Origin: Saccharina japonica
Lineage: Eukaryota > Sar > Phaeophyceae > Laminariales > Laminariaceae
Direction: 5' to 3'
DNA: 64,000 nucleotides
NCBI GenBank assembly: GCA_008828725.1
Contig: MEHQ01002397.1
Coordinates: 1 to 64,000, forward strand
Part shown: in pieces, positions 23,790 to 35,646 of the stretch
Position numbering within the stretch: position 1 is the first letter of the stretch
How the letters are laid out: each line of letters opens with the position of its first letter
Made by a program: the position numbers and the translations under genes
Notes under the pieces: model-generated
The model's input: only the letters and a program-made list of their open reading frames with translations
Told to the model about the DNA's origin: nothing
Database searches by the model: none

Positions 23790-24300
23790 CTCGGTGCACT
23801 GCCAACATTACTGCTGCTGTCGTCTCGGCTGGGTGTGAACACCATACTGCTGCTGCCTGCGGCCGGCTGTAGCAGGAGCATACCGGTCACCGGTAACAAC
23901 CGAAGATGAGATGGCAACCGGGCAGTCCGAACAGCGGAGAGAGATAGTGTGTGATGCAGGCAACCGATGCAGCCGCACAGCACTGCCTACATTACTGCTG
24001 CTGTCATATCTGCTGGGTGAGGACGCCACACTGCTGCAGCTTGCGGCTTGCTGCAACAGCAGCACCTCAATCGTCGGTGGCAACCAACAATAAGATGGCA
24101 ACCTCGCAGTCCGAAAGGCGGAGAGAGGCAGCAGCGCGTGATACAGGCAACCAATGCCTCCGCGCCTCAATCATCGGTGGCGACCAAAATACAATGGCAA
24201 CCGCACAGTCCGCACAGTAGAGGGAGGCAGCAGTGTGTGATGCAGGCACTGTTGCAGCCACACATCGATCATCGGTGGTCACCAAATGAAAAGCTAAAAA
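23790..24300. repeat. Tandem repeat of about 184 bp with CAG/CTG-rich core
   Basis: CACTGCC(A/T)ACATTACTGCTG recurs at about 23,798 and 23,981. GATGGCAACC-(G/T)CGCAGTCCGAA and GATGCAGGCA blocks recur at later positions up to 24,250. Two clear units and one partial unit are present. Frames through it are repeat artefacts. Confidence 0.7.
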
Positions 24301-25494
24301 CTAAAGCGAGACTTCAGTATGTGATTCATGCGACCGGTGGTGGTAGCAGGTACGTACACGTGGCTGTCCTCTCCGGCTGCAAGAATTGTATCGCTGCTGC
24401 TGCTGCCACACCACCCAAATTTGTGAGGTAGAAGGTACCAGGTATATGTTGTACTATTCTGCCATATACATCATCCACATATGTGAGGTAACCGACATCA
24501 GGTACGCAATATACTGCATTATTCCCTTATATGGAGTACCCTCTCTTACGTCGGGGCACCCACTATACACACCTAAAAGTGTGGGCGGGTGTGCCTGATA
24601 ACCGTGTGACTAGTAGGGTACTGCTGATCACATTGCTTGTCCTTGGGTATGCTTACTCCCGTTTTGTTTTGTTTTTGAGCATGCATGTCTACACGTGTAT
24701 ATTACCAGAGCGAAGCCATCTCGTACTACAGGCAGGCGGACATTTCTGACGTATCACCACCTCTCACGCGTTCGGCATACGTGTCATGCGCGCCGACGTG
24801 CAACAACACGCCGCAGGCATGCAGCAACACGCCGCGGGCGTGCAACCACATACGAGATGCATGCGAACCAGCGAGCCAAGAGGGACCGAACGAGCATCGG
24901 GGTCGAGCGGAGAGGTCGAGCAGTTATGTTTGGGATCGGCTGCACCATCAGCACAAACATGTTATCGGCTGCACCATCAGAACGACAAATGTCATCCTGC
25001 ATCTCGTCCACCCCTCCCGCTTTCATTCTCCAGCTCCCCTTCTCTGCAATCGTGCTGCTTCTGGGGTCCACCGGTTGACGTCCTCAACCTCCTTAACCTT
25101 CCCGGTGTTGTTTTCGTATATGTACGTACTGATAATTGTAATCTACGGCAGTATGTACCTCGTGGTACATCTACGGGCTCCCTTGATATGCTGCTGTATT
25201 ATTTTTTTTGTAGTGAATCCGTTCAGTAGGTATGATGACGAGTCACGTTTTTTTATGTATATATGCCGCTTGTGTTGACCGCTCGAGTTTGTTTTGTTCA
25301 GTAGCTGTCCCCCATTATGTAGGATTTAGCGTTATACGTAAAGGCGAACTATCCAAGGGTCTAGTAAACAAATATGCAGCTACTCACAACACCCCCGCCC
25401 CGGCTTGCGAGGCCCATGTGGCGCCGGGTGGGTGTTAGTGCGCTGGAAACGAGACGAGGCGTCGCGGCAGCTGTCGTATATATCCACTAAACAG
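24301..25494. other. No recognised gene; short duplications
   Basis: TGTGAGGTA...CATCAGGTA blocks repeat near 24,420 and 24,482. A 24-bp unit encoding CNNTPQA / CSNTPRA repeats near 24,800-24,845. The 197-codon plus frame at 24,685-25,278 overlaps equally long frames on both strands and has no domain. Confidence 0.4.
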
Positions 25495-26200
25495 CAGCCG
25501 TTGGACGCCTGAGAGATATGTGCGGGACTACCCTGTGCATACCAGACTGAATCTGGGGTCTGCTGGGCGAGGCCTACCGTGCCACCCTGCCCGGGTGCCG
25601 GGCTCAGCACTCGCCCAGCCATGCTATGCCCCTCCCGGCCTACCCGCGTGGGACCCACGTGGTGTGCCCTCACGACCCCGTTTGGGCATTGCGAGGCGCA
25701 CTGATCATCGCCTACCGAACGTCTTTGCGGACAACGGTCTCGGCGATGACCCCCCCCGCTGTAACCGCCGTCGCCATCCTTCGTCAAAGCTAGGGTTCAC
25801 TACTGCTGTTTTTTTGTTTATTTTTTCTCTTAAACTTGGTAGCTATATGTGATTTATCTAGGGATAACAAGGGACAAAGCGACCTCACCCTTCGTGTACG
25901 AGGCTTAGAGAGGGTTTGGCGCCAAAACATGAACAACTAGTGCGATGCGTCGCCGGGGCTGCGGGGCAACACTCTGAAGACAGCCCCCTACAGACGCATG
26001 AGAGGCGTACGCGAGGCGACTGTCCACGCGCCTACCGAACCTACACTCGTTCGGGCTCAGTCAATCGACTTTTACCGCACAACCCATTTGTGAGGGGGCG
26101 GGCTCAGCCCTCGATCGCTCGTTCTACGCTTCCCACAGCACAGCCGTCCTACCGCACCAGGGCTGGCAATCGTCTCTACGATGACCATCCTTAGACGGGG
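25495..26200 (+). repeat. Two diverged copies of the 7.4-8.1 kb repeat
   Basis: Positions 25,495-25,765 share GCCTGAGAGAT, CTCTGCT-like, GAGGCCTACC, CACTCGCCCA, ATCATCGCCTACCGAA-(G)TC and CGGACGACGG/CGGACAACGG with the earlier copies. Positions 25,913-26,200 share ACGCATGAGA, CGCCTACCGAACC, GGGCTCAG and TACGATGAC. Divergence is higher than between the two copies at 7.4-8.1 kb. Confidence 0.5.
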
Positions 26201-26679
26201 CTGTGCTGCCAACACGCGTGTGAGAACTCGTGGACATCCAGCCTGTGGCGACGCACCGGTGCGTTGCAAGCCCCCCTGCGCGCGGGAGTTGCTAGAGCCT
26301 TTCGCCCACTCTGCATGTTCCGTCCATGAAGGGTGTGCCAGGTTCAGCCCACACCCAAACAAACACGAGAAGAAAACAAAACTACGCGTGGCGGAAAACA
26401 GCGAACCCGTGACAAGACCCAGATCGCTGCCAGCACCGCGTTCCCGCTACCTACCCACATTGCCTGACCATGTGGCCAAGTTTTCTGTAGGAACACGTCG
26501 GGTGAGGTTTAGTTCCTCGCGGATCTGCTGCAAGCGGCACGCTACTGCAGCCCGCGACGCTGCGGGCATGTAGCCTGTATATTGGCCCTGCTCACGTTAT
26601 GCGGCTCGTACATGTGTGTTACGCTCAGCCCCGCTTGGCGCCTTCGACACCAGCGTGCAGGCGCGGTCAGTGCAAACGG

Positions 26680-27235
26680 ATCGAGCACCATGTCAGAGGA
26701 ACGTGGAAATCGAGTTCGATTCTCGGATTGGATACCATGTCAGAGGAACGTGCTTTGTGTATGCCAGTTCACAGGAGAAAGCCTTGACGCATGCCTGCAT
26801 ATCACTTATGATGGGGGCTTTGCTCCGGACTCTTGTCCCAAATCCACATGCACGACACCAAACCGCACATCGATTGTTTTATTCCAGAGCTCTTCTTCCC
26901 CACCCTTCCTGCTGGGCACGTACGCAACACGTTCACGCCCATTCCAAGTTCATGCACTGACTGACTGTTGTACCACGTAGCCTGCGATCCTTGCTGGTGA
27001 GCCATCGTATAGTGCTGTTCTAACTAGTAATCTCCTTGCGCAGTACAGCGCTGAGGGTAGCAGTACAACCTATACGGAGCTAGGGAAGAGTTGTGTGCTC
27101 GTGCAGCCCACACCTCATCCTTACGGGCAGGCGTTCCATCTCCGGGTTTATTTAACATTTTCCTTTTTGATCGTCACGCCCACCCTTTCTCTGGAAACCC
27201 TCGTACCCATCAAAAACCGTCGTAACACACGGTGG
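26680..27235 (+). repeat. Dispersed direct repeat, copy 2 (about 550 bp)
   Basis: Near end-to-end match of 13,190-13,740 in the same orientation, about 13.5 kb away. Just before it the 20-base block CATGTCAGAGGAACGTG(G/C) occurs twice (26,688 and 26,738), a small duplication at the left end that copy 1 lacks. Confidence 0.85.
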
Positions 27236-28085
27236 TTTTTATACACCCCTCATACAGTAGTCTCAAGACATATGTGTCGGATAATTTCGTTACGCCTTTA
27301 ACTCGACACTCTGCGCTTCACCTCAGCCTGGTTCGTGACTTAGCAGAGAGTGGAGGAGCAAGCGCAGTGCTTCATTTACAGGAAATTGTGGTTGTTTCCA
27401 GACTGATAATCGGCACTTCCTCGACGGTGGTTTATACGTCGACGTTTCAGGGTGCTACATGCAGTGGTTGGTCGCAACTCGCAAGACACAACAAGAGACA
27501 GCCCACAATCCCCAACATATTTGCACGTCACTCACGGACACCTACAACTCCCACCTGCAACAACAGCCCACATTTCTGAATCACGATTCTTATGGGATGT
27601 GTAAGGGCGTCGAATGCACGAGGCAGCAGTCGTACGCATCCAGCCCGAACGTAGGAGGGGCTTGGTCAACTTCAAGTTCCAACCCAACAGCATCACATAT
27701 TACACTCGCACAATTGAGAGAAATTGTGCGTTCACGCGCGAAGGCCTAGTATAAACAGGGGTACAGCACTATTAAAAAACGGAGTTCCTGAAAACCGTTC
27801 GGTAGTGCACGACAAATCGTCTGGGGTATTCATATGGCGTATAATACGAGTACTTACAAAAAGAGCGGAAATAAAACAACGATCACGTGAGAGGGACTTA
27901 GTGACAAAAATTATCAAATAACAAAAAACAAACGAATACAAGTATTGCTGCTGTTTACCCCGATTTACCTTGTGATAGCTTCTTAAACCAATTGAAAACC
28001 TATGTATCATGTTGGAAATATTAATATTTACTCTATATTTCCTACTGTAGGCTTCAAAACTGTTTGGCTAAATGCATACTGGCAT
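27236..28085. other. No recognised feature
   Basis: Open frames of up to 115 codons (27,232-27,579) without a domain. Confidence 0.4.
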
Positions 28086-28499
28086 CTACTGGACAAACGA
28101 CTCACCGAGATCCGGCGTGCTCTTGAGGGTGTCATCATATCGGGCACCCCACAGTTTGTCATGGTCCGAAAACATGTAATCTTCAATGTAACACGCGCGC
28201 GTGCGGCGCTTATCAAGCACTTTGCTTGCTGCGCGTTGAAGGCTTCCATGATTTTCTTTCCTTCCGTCCATTGACCAGAGCGTTTTGACTATGACCGCAA
28301 ACTCGATTGGTGAAATGGGGACTGCACGATAGTTTGCTGGGTCTGTTGCTGCCGCTCTCTGGGCATAAATGTGTCTACAAGCCTGTTCCTGCTTGCGGTT
28401 TGGAAGACAAGGAAACGGGCATAATGACCCGCGGTGTTTGAGGGTACAAGCCTCCGTGCATAAAAACACACGGTGGCTTGGGCACGCGAAGGACCACAA
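28086..28499 (-). pseudogene. Possible LINE reverse-transcriptase fragment
   Basis: The 137-codon minus frame contains DPANYRAVPISPIEFAVIVK, which resembles the DP-NYRP-I-L---YKI-K entry motif of non-LTR reverse transcriptases. The rest does not follow the family: there is no AFD or YADD motif in frame. It could be a chance match or the edge of a decayed LINE. Confidence 0.25.
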
Positions 28500-31400
28500 C
28501 TCTTTGCCACCGGCTTTATTGTGAGCTTAAGGACGAGCTATGGGATCCGAGACCCCAGGTGTATGACCACTAGGCCATTGTTGATCATCACGCAGGTGGT
28601 AGTCTATACGTATGAAATGAGTATATACTTTGGCGTGTGGTAATGTTGGAAATTCGTTTTTCGGGGAATAGCGTGAGGCGCTGTTCACACCGGATAATAA
28701 TCGACACAAAAGAGTTTTCGCAGGGCATGACCGCTAAGCCTGTTACGTACCCACAGAGTGTCAGGGTCTCCTCCACATTATAAATGAAGCGTTCCGAGCT
28801 TGTCCTTGTAAGATGGTGTCCAATCCGAGAGCCGAACTTGTGTTTGGAGATAATATTAACCCTGTAACAGGTCTGCTATCTATAATAGGTATGCTCTCAT
28901 TGCTCCTCTCCGGTGCTATATGTAAACACCAAACGAAACAATCTGCTCCGGCCCTGCACATCGAAAAACAGGCTTCCTTGTAGGGCCCACTCGTCATTAA
29001 ACGTTAAACGGCAACAAAAATATGAAAGTAAATTCAAATATGAGTATCGTCTGCTTTCACGAGCGCAGAGAATAGTTTCACTATTTATTCACACGATTAA
29101 CAGCGGCACGACCACGGCTCGGCCCGTGGCGCTAGTTCTGCATTTAACGTACATAGTATACGTTGTATACTAGTGTCACAGAACGACCGGTGTGCATGTC
29201 ATTCGTGCTACATAATTAGAGCCTGCCTCGCTAGGCCGCATGAATATCGTTGATGATGGAGGATATTATTCTCGCATGGCCTCCGGCCACTTTGGGTATC
29301 ATGACATTACTCTGAAACACCGTATATTATTTTTTCCAGTCACAGGCCAGGTCGCTTCACCCTGTGACCCTGACTTAAGCATCACGCTCAAGCTTTATTC
29401 GAGTTCATATGCAAGAATGACACTGTCCATCCCGTTGCTCTACACGCCCTGCTGTGCGTACGCCTGAGCCATGATTTTAGCTGTCTCGGCGGGTACTCTT
29501 CTTCGCAGGGGAGCATCGAAGATAAAGAGCAATCTACGTGGAGCGAAAGGCGGAGGAGGGTTTGCGCACAAGGGCACCCAAACTCTCTGTCCCCTATAGG
29601 AAGGTAGACGCCTTAGGGGTCGCGGGGATACTTCACACTGTCCGTGTTTGACCCAACGCCATGATCTGGACTGGAAAACCTTCGAATCGTTGTCATACCA
29701 CCCCAACATCGTCCCCAGCTGGTTTAAGCCGGACAAGGTAAACCACGCGATAAAATACAAGACGGTGGATCGAAGGTAACATCGGGAGTCAACTCATTGG
29801 CACGACGTGGTCGTAGATATGTGGTTCCACTACTAGACACAGAACGTACTGGATCATAACGTAGCACACGAGATAATAATCTTTCAAGGCACCCAAAAGC
29901 CCAACTATCAAGGCTTTTGATAAACCAATCTGAGCTTATTGGATGGGACGCCGACGACACTCGAGGCTCTCAATCGTCGAGGACAGCGGCCACCCGCGTC
30001 TGCAGCCCATGACGGATTCGGGGACGACGCGGCTTTGGTGAAGTGCCTGGGTCTAGTGCTGCTGTAACACGAAGTGCTTAGCCGACGATGTTACACAGAC
30101 GGGCAGAATATAGGCTACAGCATAGCGTATAGTATGTATGTCTGATACGATATATTGCAGTGCGCATTCGTGCCCTACACACAGCAAATGTTGAACATGA
30201 TGCTGCCCTCGCACAACTTATAGCTGATGATGTGTGATTCTTGCTTCCACGCCTATTTCACGGTCATGGAGTTATTGCTGCTCTCTTCTTCCCGCTGGCG
30301 ATCGAAGGCCTGGGGGTCGTACTAACATTGCAGAAAACAATACGGAAATGCGCTCGATCTCATGTCACCCGCTCCTGCTACTCGTTCCTTCCTCCTTGTG
30401 CCCGCGAAACCTGCATCTGCCTCGTTTCTGCATCGTCGACGCCACTTCCTAACACAGTAAACGCCACAGCAGGAGTGCGAAGAGAGTAGTCCCGAGTAAT
30501 CGGATGCGGTATTTAACACTACGACCACATCATCTAGTCGTTGCTGTATTTTCGTATCTGCAGCACGTTCTTTGCGTTGTCGACGGGATCTAAACACTTC
30601 AAGCCCGCAACGCAGGGTTTTAATGGTCCCCGGCCTTGTCATGTTCTGGCCTGTTCACCGTCAGCCAACAACCTCGTTAAACCAAGGAGACGGTTAGTGG
30701 CGAGGGTATACAACCTTTCAGCAATGGAGATATTGCAGTGCGTTATCTTGTAACAGTCGTACGTGCTTGCACAATATTTTCGCCGAGCCGGCATGCAATA
30801 ACAGGTTGTGAAAGTTATATCATAAGAGCATTCACACGACGTTTCAAACCCCCCACGTGCTGTGGCTAACCGTGACCACGTATTCAAGTCGCTAAATAGT
30901 AGACTTTGCAGTAATACTGCTGTTGTAAAAACTACGAAAAATATATTTCTCAAAACTAAAGTACTCTTCCTTGTTTTTGACCGAAGAGGCCCAATAACTA
31001 ATGCAGCTGTGCTGGTACACAACACATCTTGGTTCGGAAACCTTCCAACGTTAATATTAGTTGTAATGATGCCGCAAAACAGATTATAATGCAAACTCTG
31101 CTTCTACTGGCGTCAGTAGTACCTGCGGTGCTGCTACCTCTGTAATAGCGGTATTCCTATTCCGGTACTCCCGACGCATCCACTACAGACTTCGACAAAG
31201 TATAATACGGACCACCACTCTGCACGCAGACATGTTCGCAGACCATACGCCCTTTAGACGAACGTGTAGCGGTGGACATCCGGCCGTCGTCTATATTTCC
31301 TCCTAGTAATATAACGTTTTTTTGTGGAAGTTCCTGTAGACGTATAGGTAGATGTGGCTCCCACCGATGACAAATGTAGGTGTCCAACATCTGGCTTTAC

Positions 31401-31579
31401 AACACGTACCACTCACATTCAAGCAATTACCTCTTTACGATATTTGATCTTGGAGTCTGCGTATTGTCCATCAGTGAATGCACCGTAGTTGATTTACAAA
31501 TACAAGTGTTTGCGGCGGACACTACGTTTATATGGTATGTCGGTATATCATATTTTATTTGCCTCCATTTGTTATGGAG
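28500..31579. other. No recognised gene
   Basis: Frames at 29,440-29,760 (minus, 106 codons) and 30,639-31,094 (minus, 151 codons) are open but carry no domain I know. A 70-bp segment at 29,090-29,160 with the hairpin CCACGGC-CCGTGG recurs at 61,612-61,690, so part of this stretch is a dispersed repeat. Confidence 0.4.
29075..29165 (+). repeat. Short dispersed repeat with CCACGG/CCGTGG hairpin, copy 1
   Basis: GG(C/T)ACG(A/G)CCACGGCTC(G/C)GCCCGTGGCGCTAG is shared with 61,625-61,660, followed by TGCATTT and a TAGTATA run. The GC-rich hairpin inside an AT-rich context suggests a small element. Confidence 0.6.
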
Positions 31580-31651
31580 GCGGCTTGACACCAATATAGT
31601 GGCCGCGTTTGACTCCGGCATGTTCGGCAAGCTGGGAACCCCCAAAGGCTT
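31580..31651 (+). CDS. Unit A, LRR exon 1 (72 nt)
   Basis: The acceptor TTATGGAG precedes it. The phase-2 reading gives RLDTNIVAAFDSGMFGKLG, with the leucine-repeat spacing LxxNxIxxFxxGxFxxL. Length is exactly 72 nt, as in the other LRR exons. The donor is GCGCGT instead of GTGCGT, so it is either a rare GC-AG intron or a mutated site. Confidence 0.5.
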
Positions 31652-33127
31652 GCGCGTGGAGTGTGGATTATATTATTTCCAGACGTCATAATATTGACTG
31701 GGTATTTATAGAAATTATTGTATGGAACGTGGATACTTTAAGTGCTGCTAGCGCAGTACTTTGGTAGCACTGCCGACCGCGTACGGGCTTCTCTTGTATG
31801 GTCGACTATCGCGTTGCATGTGTTCAGCAAGCAATCTGCAAATCACTTTTTCGACTGGATAGGCGGCATCATGGCGTCGGTTGAGTAATGGCTCACGCGA
31901 TACAGTCTAGCATTCCGTCCTCAAGCTGTCTGTGCAGCTTTAAGAGCGACCACTGAACCAATTGCGACGGAAGGATACAATGACTACGGTACATGACTGT
32001 GCGTCCCTCCACTATCGGTTGAGCACGAACCAAACGACTTCAAGGGGCGATAGTGCACCTGATAAGAGTTGTGGATAACAGTTTGGGCGCATGCCGTGAT
32101 ATGCTTGGAAGCATTGCTGCAGTGTTTCTTTCTCACACGATCGACTGCAAAGTCGGCGACAATGGGAGCATCAGACCTCGGGGACCCTACGTCAACGAAT
32201 TATCCGGATCTCCTACTAAAATACGACACATCACATTGGTTTCGGGATTGCTTCCGTTGCTACTACTGCAACCCATGCACTGCTACCGATATACACGACT
32301 GCTCTTACGACGACTCTGCTTCCCAAAGGTAGTACGTACTCTTGTATTTTCGACTTCATAGCTGATTGTATTGAACGGCTCTACTGCTACCAACTCGTAC
32401 CTTTGCTGCGGTACTCCTACCGTACGATGGATATTTCTATTCCCGATCTCCAACATTTCTGTTCGAAACTGCGGCAAAAAACAATAAATACCACCACTCT
32501 GCAGCAAGACACTCTATATTTCAGAATAACGTACCGCGGTGTTCTTCCGCCCGTCCTCCTATTTTCCTGCTTGTGTATGCTACATACTGTATTATTCCCG
32601 GTGGATGCACAGGTATTTTGGCTTCCACGCACAACAAATGTAGATATTCAATACTCATCAATAGAATACCTCCCACTCATCGCAAGCAAATTGCAACCAT
32701 CAATGTTTTCGCAAGTAACGATCCTCCGTCCGGACCGAAACATAGGCGTTTCAAATTATGGTGTTCGACACATCATCAGCCACTGTTTGCGGGTACGACG
32801 CCTGTGTCGTGAAGTGTGGCGGAGTCGGTACGTACATTGGCCGTAGATAATGTATGTGGTCCATGGTCCATGTGCATAGGTAACAAACGTATCAAGTGAA
32901 AGCACGGTTCTCCGTTCCACGAGGAAAATGCGCCGCACACGTATACGTATCAAACATGGTCTCCCTTACGCGCCAAATAAGTGTTTTGAAAGGACTAGCG
33001 CAAGCATGCCAGAGACCACGCCTTCACACCTTAGCATGGTAGACCCAAAGCACACATGCGTTCGAGAACTGCGCTTTTACTCCCAAAGCATTATGTGTCA
33101 CTACGTTGCCTGCACGCGGTTCTTCAG

Positions 33128-33199
33128 GTGGCTAAACGGAAACGTGTTGACCACGGTAGAAGCCAACATTTTCGACAATTTGGGCGCTCTTGAGGACTT
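33128..33199 (+). CDS. Unit A, LRR exon 2 (72 nt)
   Basis: Acceptor GGTTCTTCAG, donor GTAAGT, phase 2 at both ends. It encodes WLNGNVLTTVEANIFDNLG and ends in LED plus a split Leu codon. The partner exon in unit B is at 42,704 (shared IFDNLG). Both splice sites are good. Confidence 0.7.
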
Positions 33200-33489
33200 G
33201 TAAGTGGAGTAAATGCTTTTTTTTTAGTAGCCCTGGCTTGCGTATGCAGGGAATGTCAGGGCGTCAACTTTAAGACACTGGTTTGTTCCGTGACAACGTG
33301 TTAGTGATGGTTTCCCTTTGTAAGAGATGCGTTTCGATCAAGTGCACTTGGACGCTGTCGTCGTGAGGGCGGGTATTGGAGACTTGAACGAAGCACGCCC
33401 CCCTCCCCCGAAGTCAATGCGTTGGTCGTGCGTTGTGTCGTGATGCACGCTGCTCCGGCGCCGCATTTTGGGTTGGTGTTGGGGAACGA

Positions 33490-33561
33490 GCGCCTGAGTG
33501 AAAACGACATTGGAACCATCGAGGCCGGCGATTTCAAGGACTTGGCTTCTCTTAGCATCTT
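33490..33561 (+). CDS. Unit A, LRR exon 3 (72 nt, doubtful acceptor)
   Basis: It encodes RLSENDIGTIEAGDFKDLAS followed by LSI and a split Leu, with donor GTGAGT. Keeping the 72-nt phase requires an acceptor ending in GA (AACGA|G). The only AG is one base later and would give 71 nt and a frame loss. Its partner at 43,817 has the same problem (ACAA|G), whereas the relative at 41,944 keeps ACAG|G. Confidence 0.55.
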
Positions 33562-34306
33562 GTGAGTGACCGAGTCGGGAATAAAGTTTCTCTTGGAGGG
33601 TGCATATTTGATACGGTAATATCCTCGTTACACCTTGCTCCAGTCGTTCGTTGCAACAAATCCCTGTCGACAATCCGCGATTCGTGGATATGAAGTTGTT
33701 CTTATTAGTAGCAAGTCGGTACACTTGCATAAATCGTAAGCCCAGTTTTAAGGCGAACCAGATTACTCGGTTTAGGTAGTTTATTTTGCCCCCCATAATA
33801 GTACCAATCATTGGGGAAGCAATGGAAAAAACGATTGGCGCCCCCGGGGGATCGAATAGCCGAGACAATAGATCAAGCCCTCCCGCCCGTTATAAGTGTA
33901 GTGTACTGGTCGAGTTAACATTGTGAGGAATCAACATCGATAGGCGGAAAAACGAATACGACCTACAGGTAGCATGTCAATATTACCGCTGGTAGTGTTC
34001 CTGATGTTCCGCATATCGTATCGAATCCAAATATATCACTTGACAATATTTGGACGGACTTATTGCTACATTATATGCTTTTTCGATGCAGCATACAGCA
34101 CCGTACCGTCCGGTGCGTTTCTCGCCGGGGTGACGCAACAGTTCGCAATCAGTCATTTACCCTGCGGATGACGGTAAGGAAGCTGGAAATAAAAAACATA
34201 TTTCGGATAATGTAAAAACAGTAGGGACAAAGTAAGATGATGAGTAGCGCGGGGGGGGTATGTTTGTGCTGCCGATGTCAATTGCGTTCCCTAATCGCGT
34301 ACTTAG

Positions 34307-34386
34307 GTTCCTTCAAAACAACGCTTTGACGACGCTGCCCGCCGGTATCGTTGAGGACTCGGGTCTGGCTCGTCACTGGTGACACT
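34307..34386 (+). pseudogene. Unit A, LRR exon 4 with one-base deletion
   Basis: Acceptor ACTTAG, donor GTGAGT, 80 nt. It aligns base for base with the 81-nt exon at 44,652 (FLQNNALTTLPAGI here, LLQDNALTTLPAGI there) until GAGGA-CTCGG, where one base is missing relative to GAGGAACTCGG. The frame then reaches a TGA before the donor. Confidence 0.75.
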
Positions 34387-35127
34387 GTGAGTGTTTTGGC
34401 GTAATTCTCTATCCGCATCGTCGCTGCAGGCAAGACTAAGCACGCGTAACTCGGTTACCTTGAAACCGCTCACCGTCACAACCCGTAATTCCATAACTAC
34501 TCCACAACAACAAAACATCAGTGGCAGTTCCGACCCCCGCGTTTCAGCTATATTGCTGCCCATCGTCGCTGCGCAATCGAGCTGTCTTCTGCTCAATCAA
34601 GAGTTTGGGTGGCAATGGCGACCTACAATATTTTCCTACCATGTAGGTTGTCTGTGAGAGGGGTATGCAGTAGTTCGTTCTGGCTCGTGTTTGGTTTGTT
34701 CGTAGCTTGGCTGACGTTCTGAACAATCACGAAGAGTCTGTTTTGTTTCGCTTACATAGAGGCACGACGCCGAGTTCGTGCACACTCTTCTGTTTTGAAT
34801 ATGATGCCAAAGGGCCTAGCTATGAGACCAATACCTTTGACGGTCAGGCTTCTTACGCCCAACATCGTGCAATGTATGTGTCAGCGTCTTGGCGCAAGTT
34901 GGAAAAGCGCTAACCGATTCGTCCTGATATTGCCGCGGAGAGTATCAAAATGTTGATTCTGTCCATGTTTGCTTTACGTTGAATCTGTGCCCGTCGAGTA
35001 TCGTCCACCGTGTGCATCAGAGTTCGTACGACAGGGTAGACAGGCGCCAATGATACCACTGTTCTGCATGAAGTCAAGTACTTCCCTTCAACCTCGCCCC
35101 TTGTATATTGTGTTCCGGTATAAGCAG

Positions 35128-35174
35128 TAACTCACCCTTCTCCAGGGAGCTGCCTGTTACTGCTGACCTGTGCG
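35128..35174 (+). CDS. Unit A, LRR cap exon (47 nt, phase 2 to 1)
   Basis: Acceptor ATAAGCAG, donor GTAAGT. It encodes NSPFSRELPVTADLC and a split Gly. The partner in unit B is NSPFSGLLPDTADRC at 45,423, also exactly 47 nt. It enters in LRR phase 2 and leaves in phase 1, the phase used by the cysteine and VWD exons, so it is the obligatory adaptor between the two module sets. Confidence 0.65.
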
Positions 35175-35574
35175 GTAAGTATATGTGGGATGAAGGCGAT
35201 GGTGTCGACCTCGTTCGGAAGTTGTCAATGACGGAGTTCAAGGCCGTTAGAGTAGTGTTCGTGTCAACATGTCGTTCCAACGACAGGTCAACCGCGTGTC
35301 CCCTTCGTGGTCAAGTTATGAAATAATGGCGATGTACATTGCAAGTGTGGTTTGGATATCGATTCGAGATATGTAGGATAGATTCTCCTCCGATGGATTT
35401 TACACAGGTTGACACTGACACTATTTGATGTTACTCTATCCGGTTCTATGATCATGTCGCTAGATCTTTGGGGAAATACATACGCTCAAAATGTTCACGA
35501 GTTATCTGTAAGCCATACCACCCTCTGACGTATGTTAAACTCGTATAATTTCCGCCCAGCAGAGAGTACACCAG

Positions 35575-35646
35575 CCGCAGCCGCCGCAGTGACATGCGAT
35601 GCAGTGGGGGACGTGTGTTCTCCGGGTCCGGTGGGCTACACGTGTG
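35575..35646 (+). CDS. Unit A, cysteine module exon (72 nt, phase 1)
   Basis: Acceptor TACACCAG. It encodes AAAVTCDAVGDVCSPGPVG then YTC and a split Gly, with cysteine spacing C-x6-C-x8-C. The partner at 45,875 has the same length and spacing. The base pair after the exon is GT, but the rest of the donor (GTCTTC) is weak, so splicing out of it may be lost. Confidence 0.5.

Larger units (their letters stand above)
31580..35646 (+). pseudogene. LRR gene unit A (partial, decaying)
   Basis: Exons read by eye: LRR at 31,580, 33,128, 33,490 and 34,307, a cap at 35,128 and a Cys module at 35,575. The order and type of the last five match unit B (42,704, 43,817, 44,652, 45,423, 45,875), and intron sequence also matches (34,560-34,663 against 44,879-44,982). 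A and B are therefore a tandem segmental duplication. A shows a frameshift in its fourth LRR exon, a GC donor in its first and no AG at the expected acceptor of its third. The six-Cys and VWD exons were not found after 35,646. No signal peptide or start exon was recognised. The product would be an extracellular LRR protein if it were intact. Confidence 0.6.

Noticed and set aside
24685..25278. 197-codon plus frame
   Set aside because: Overlaps other long frames on both strands, has short internal repeats and no domain.
33338..33868. 176-codon minus frame
   Set aside because: It is antisense to the LRR exon at 33,490 and has no domain.
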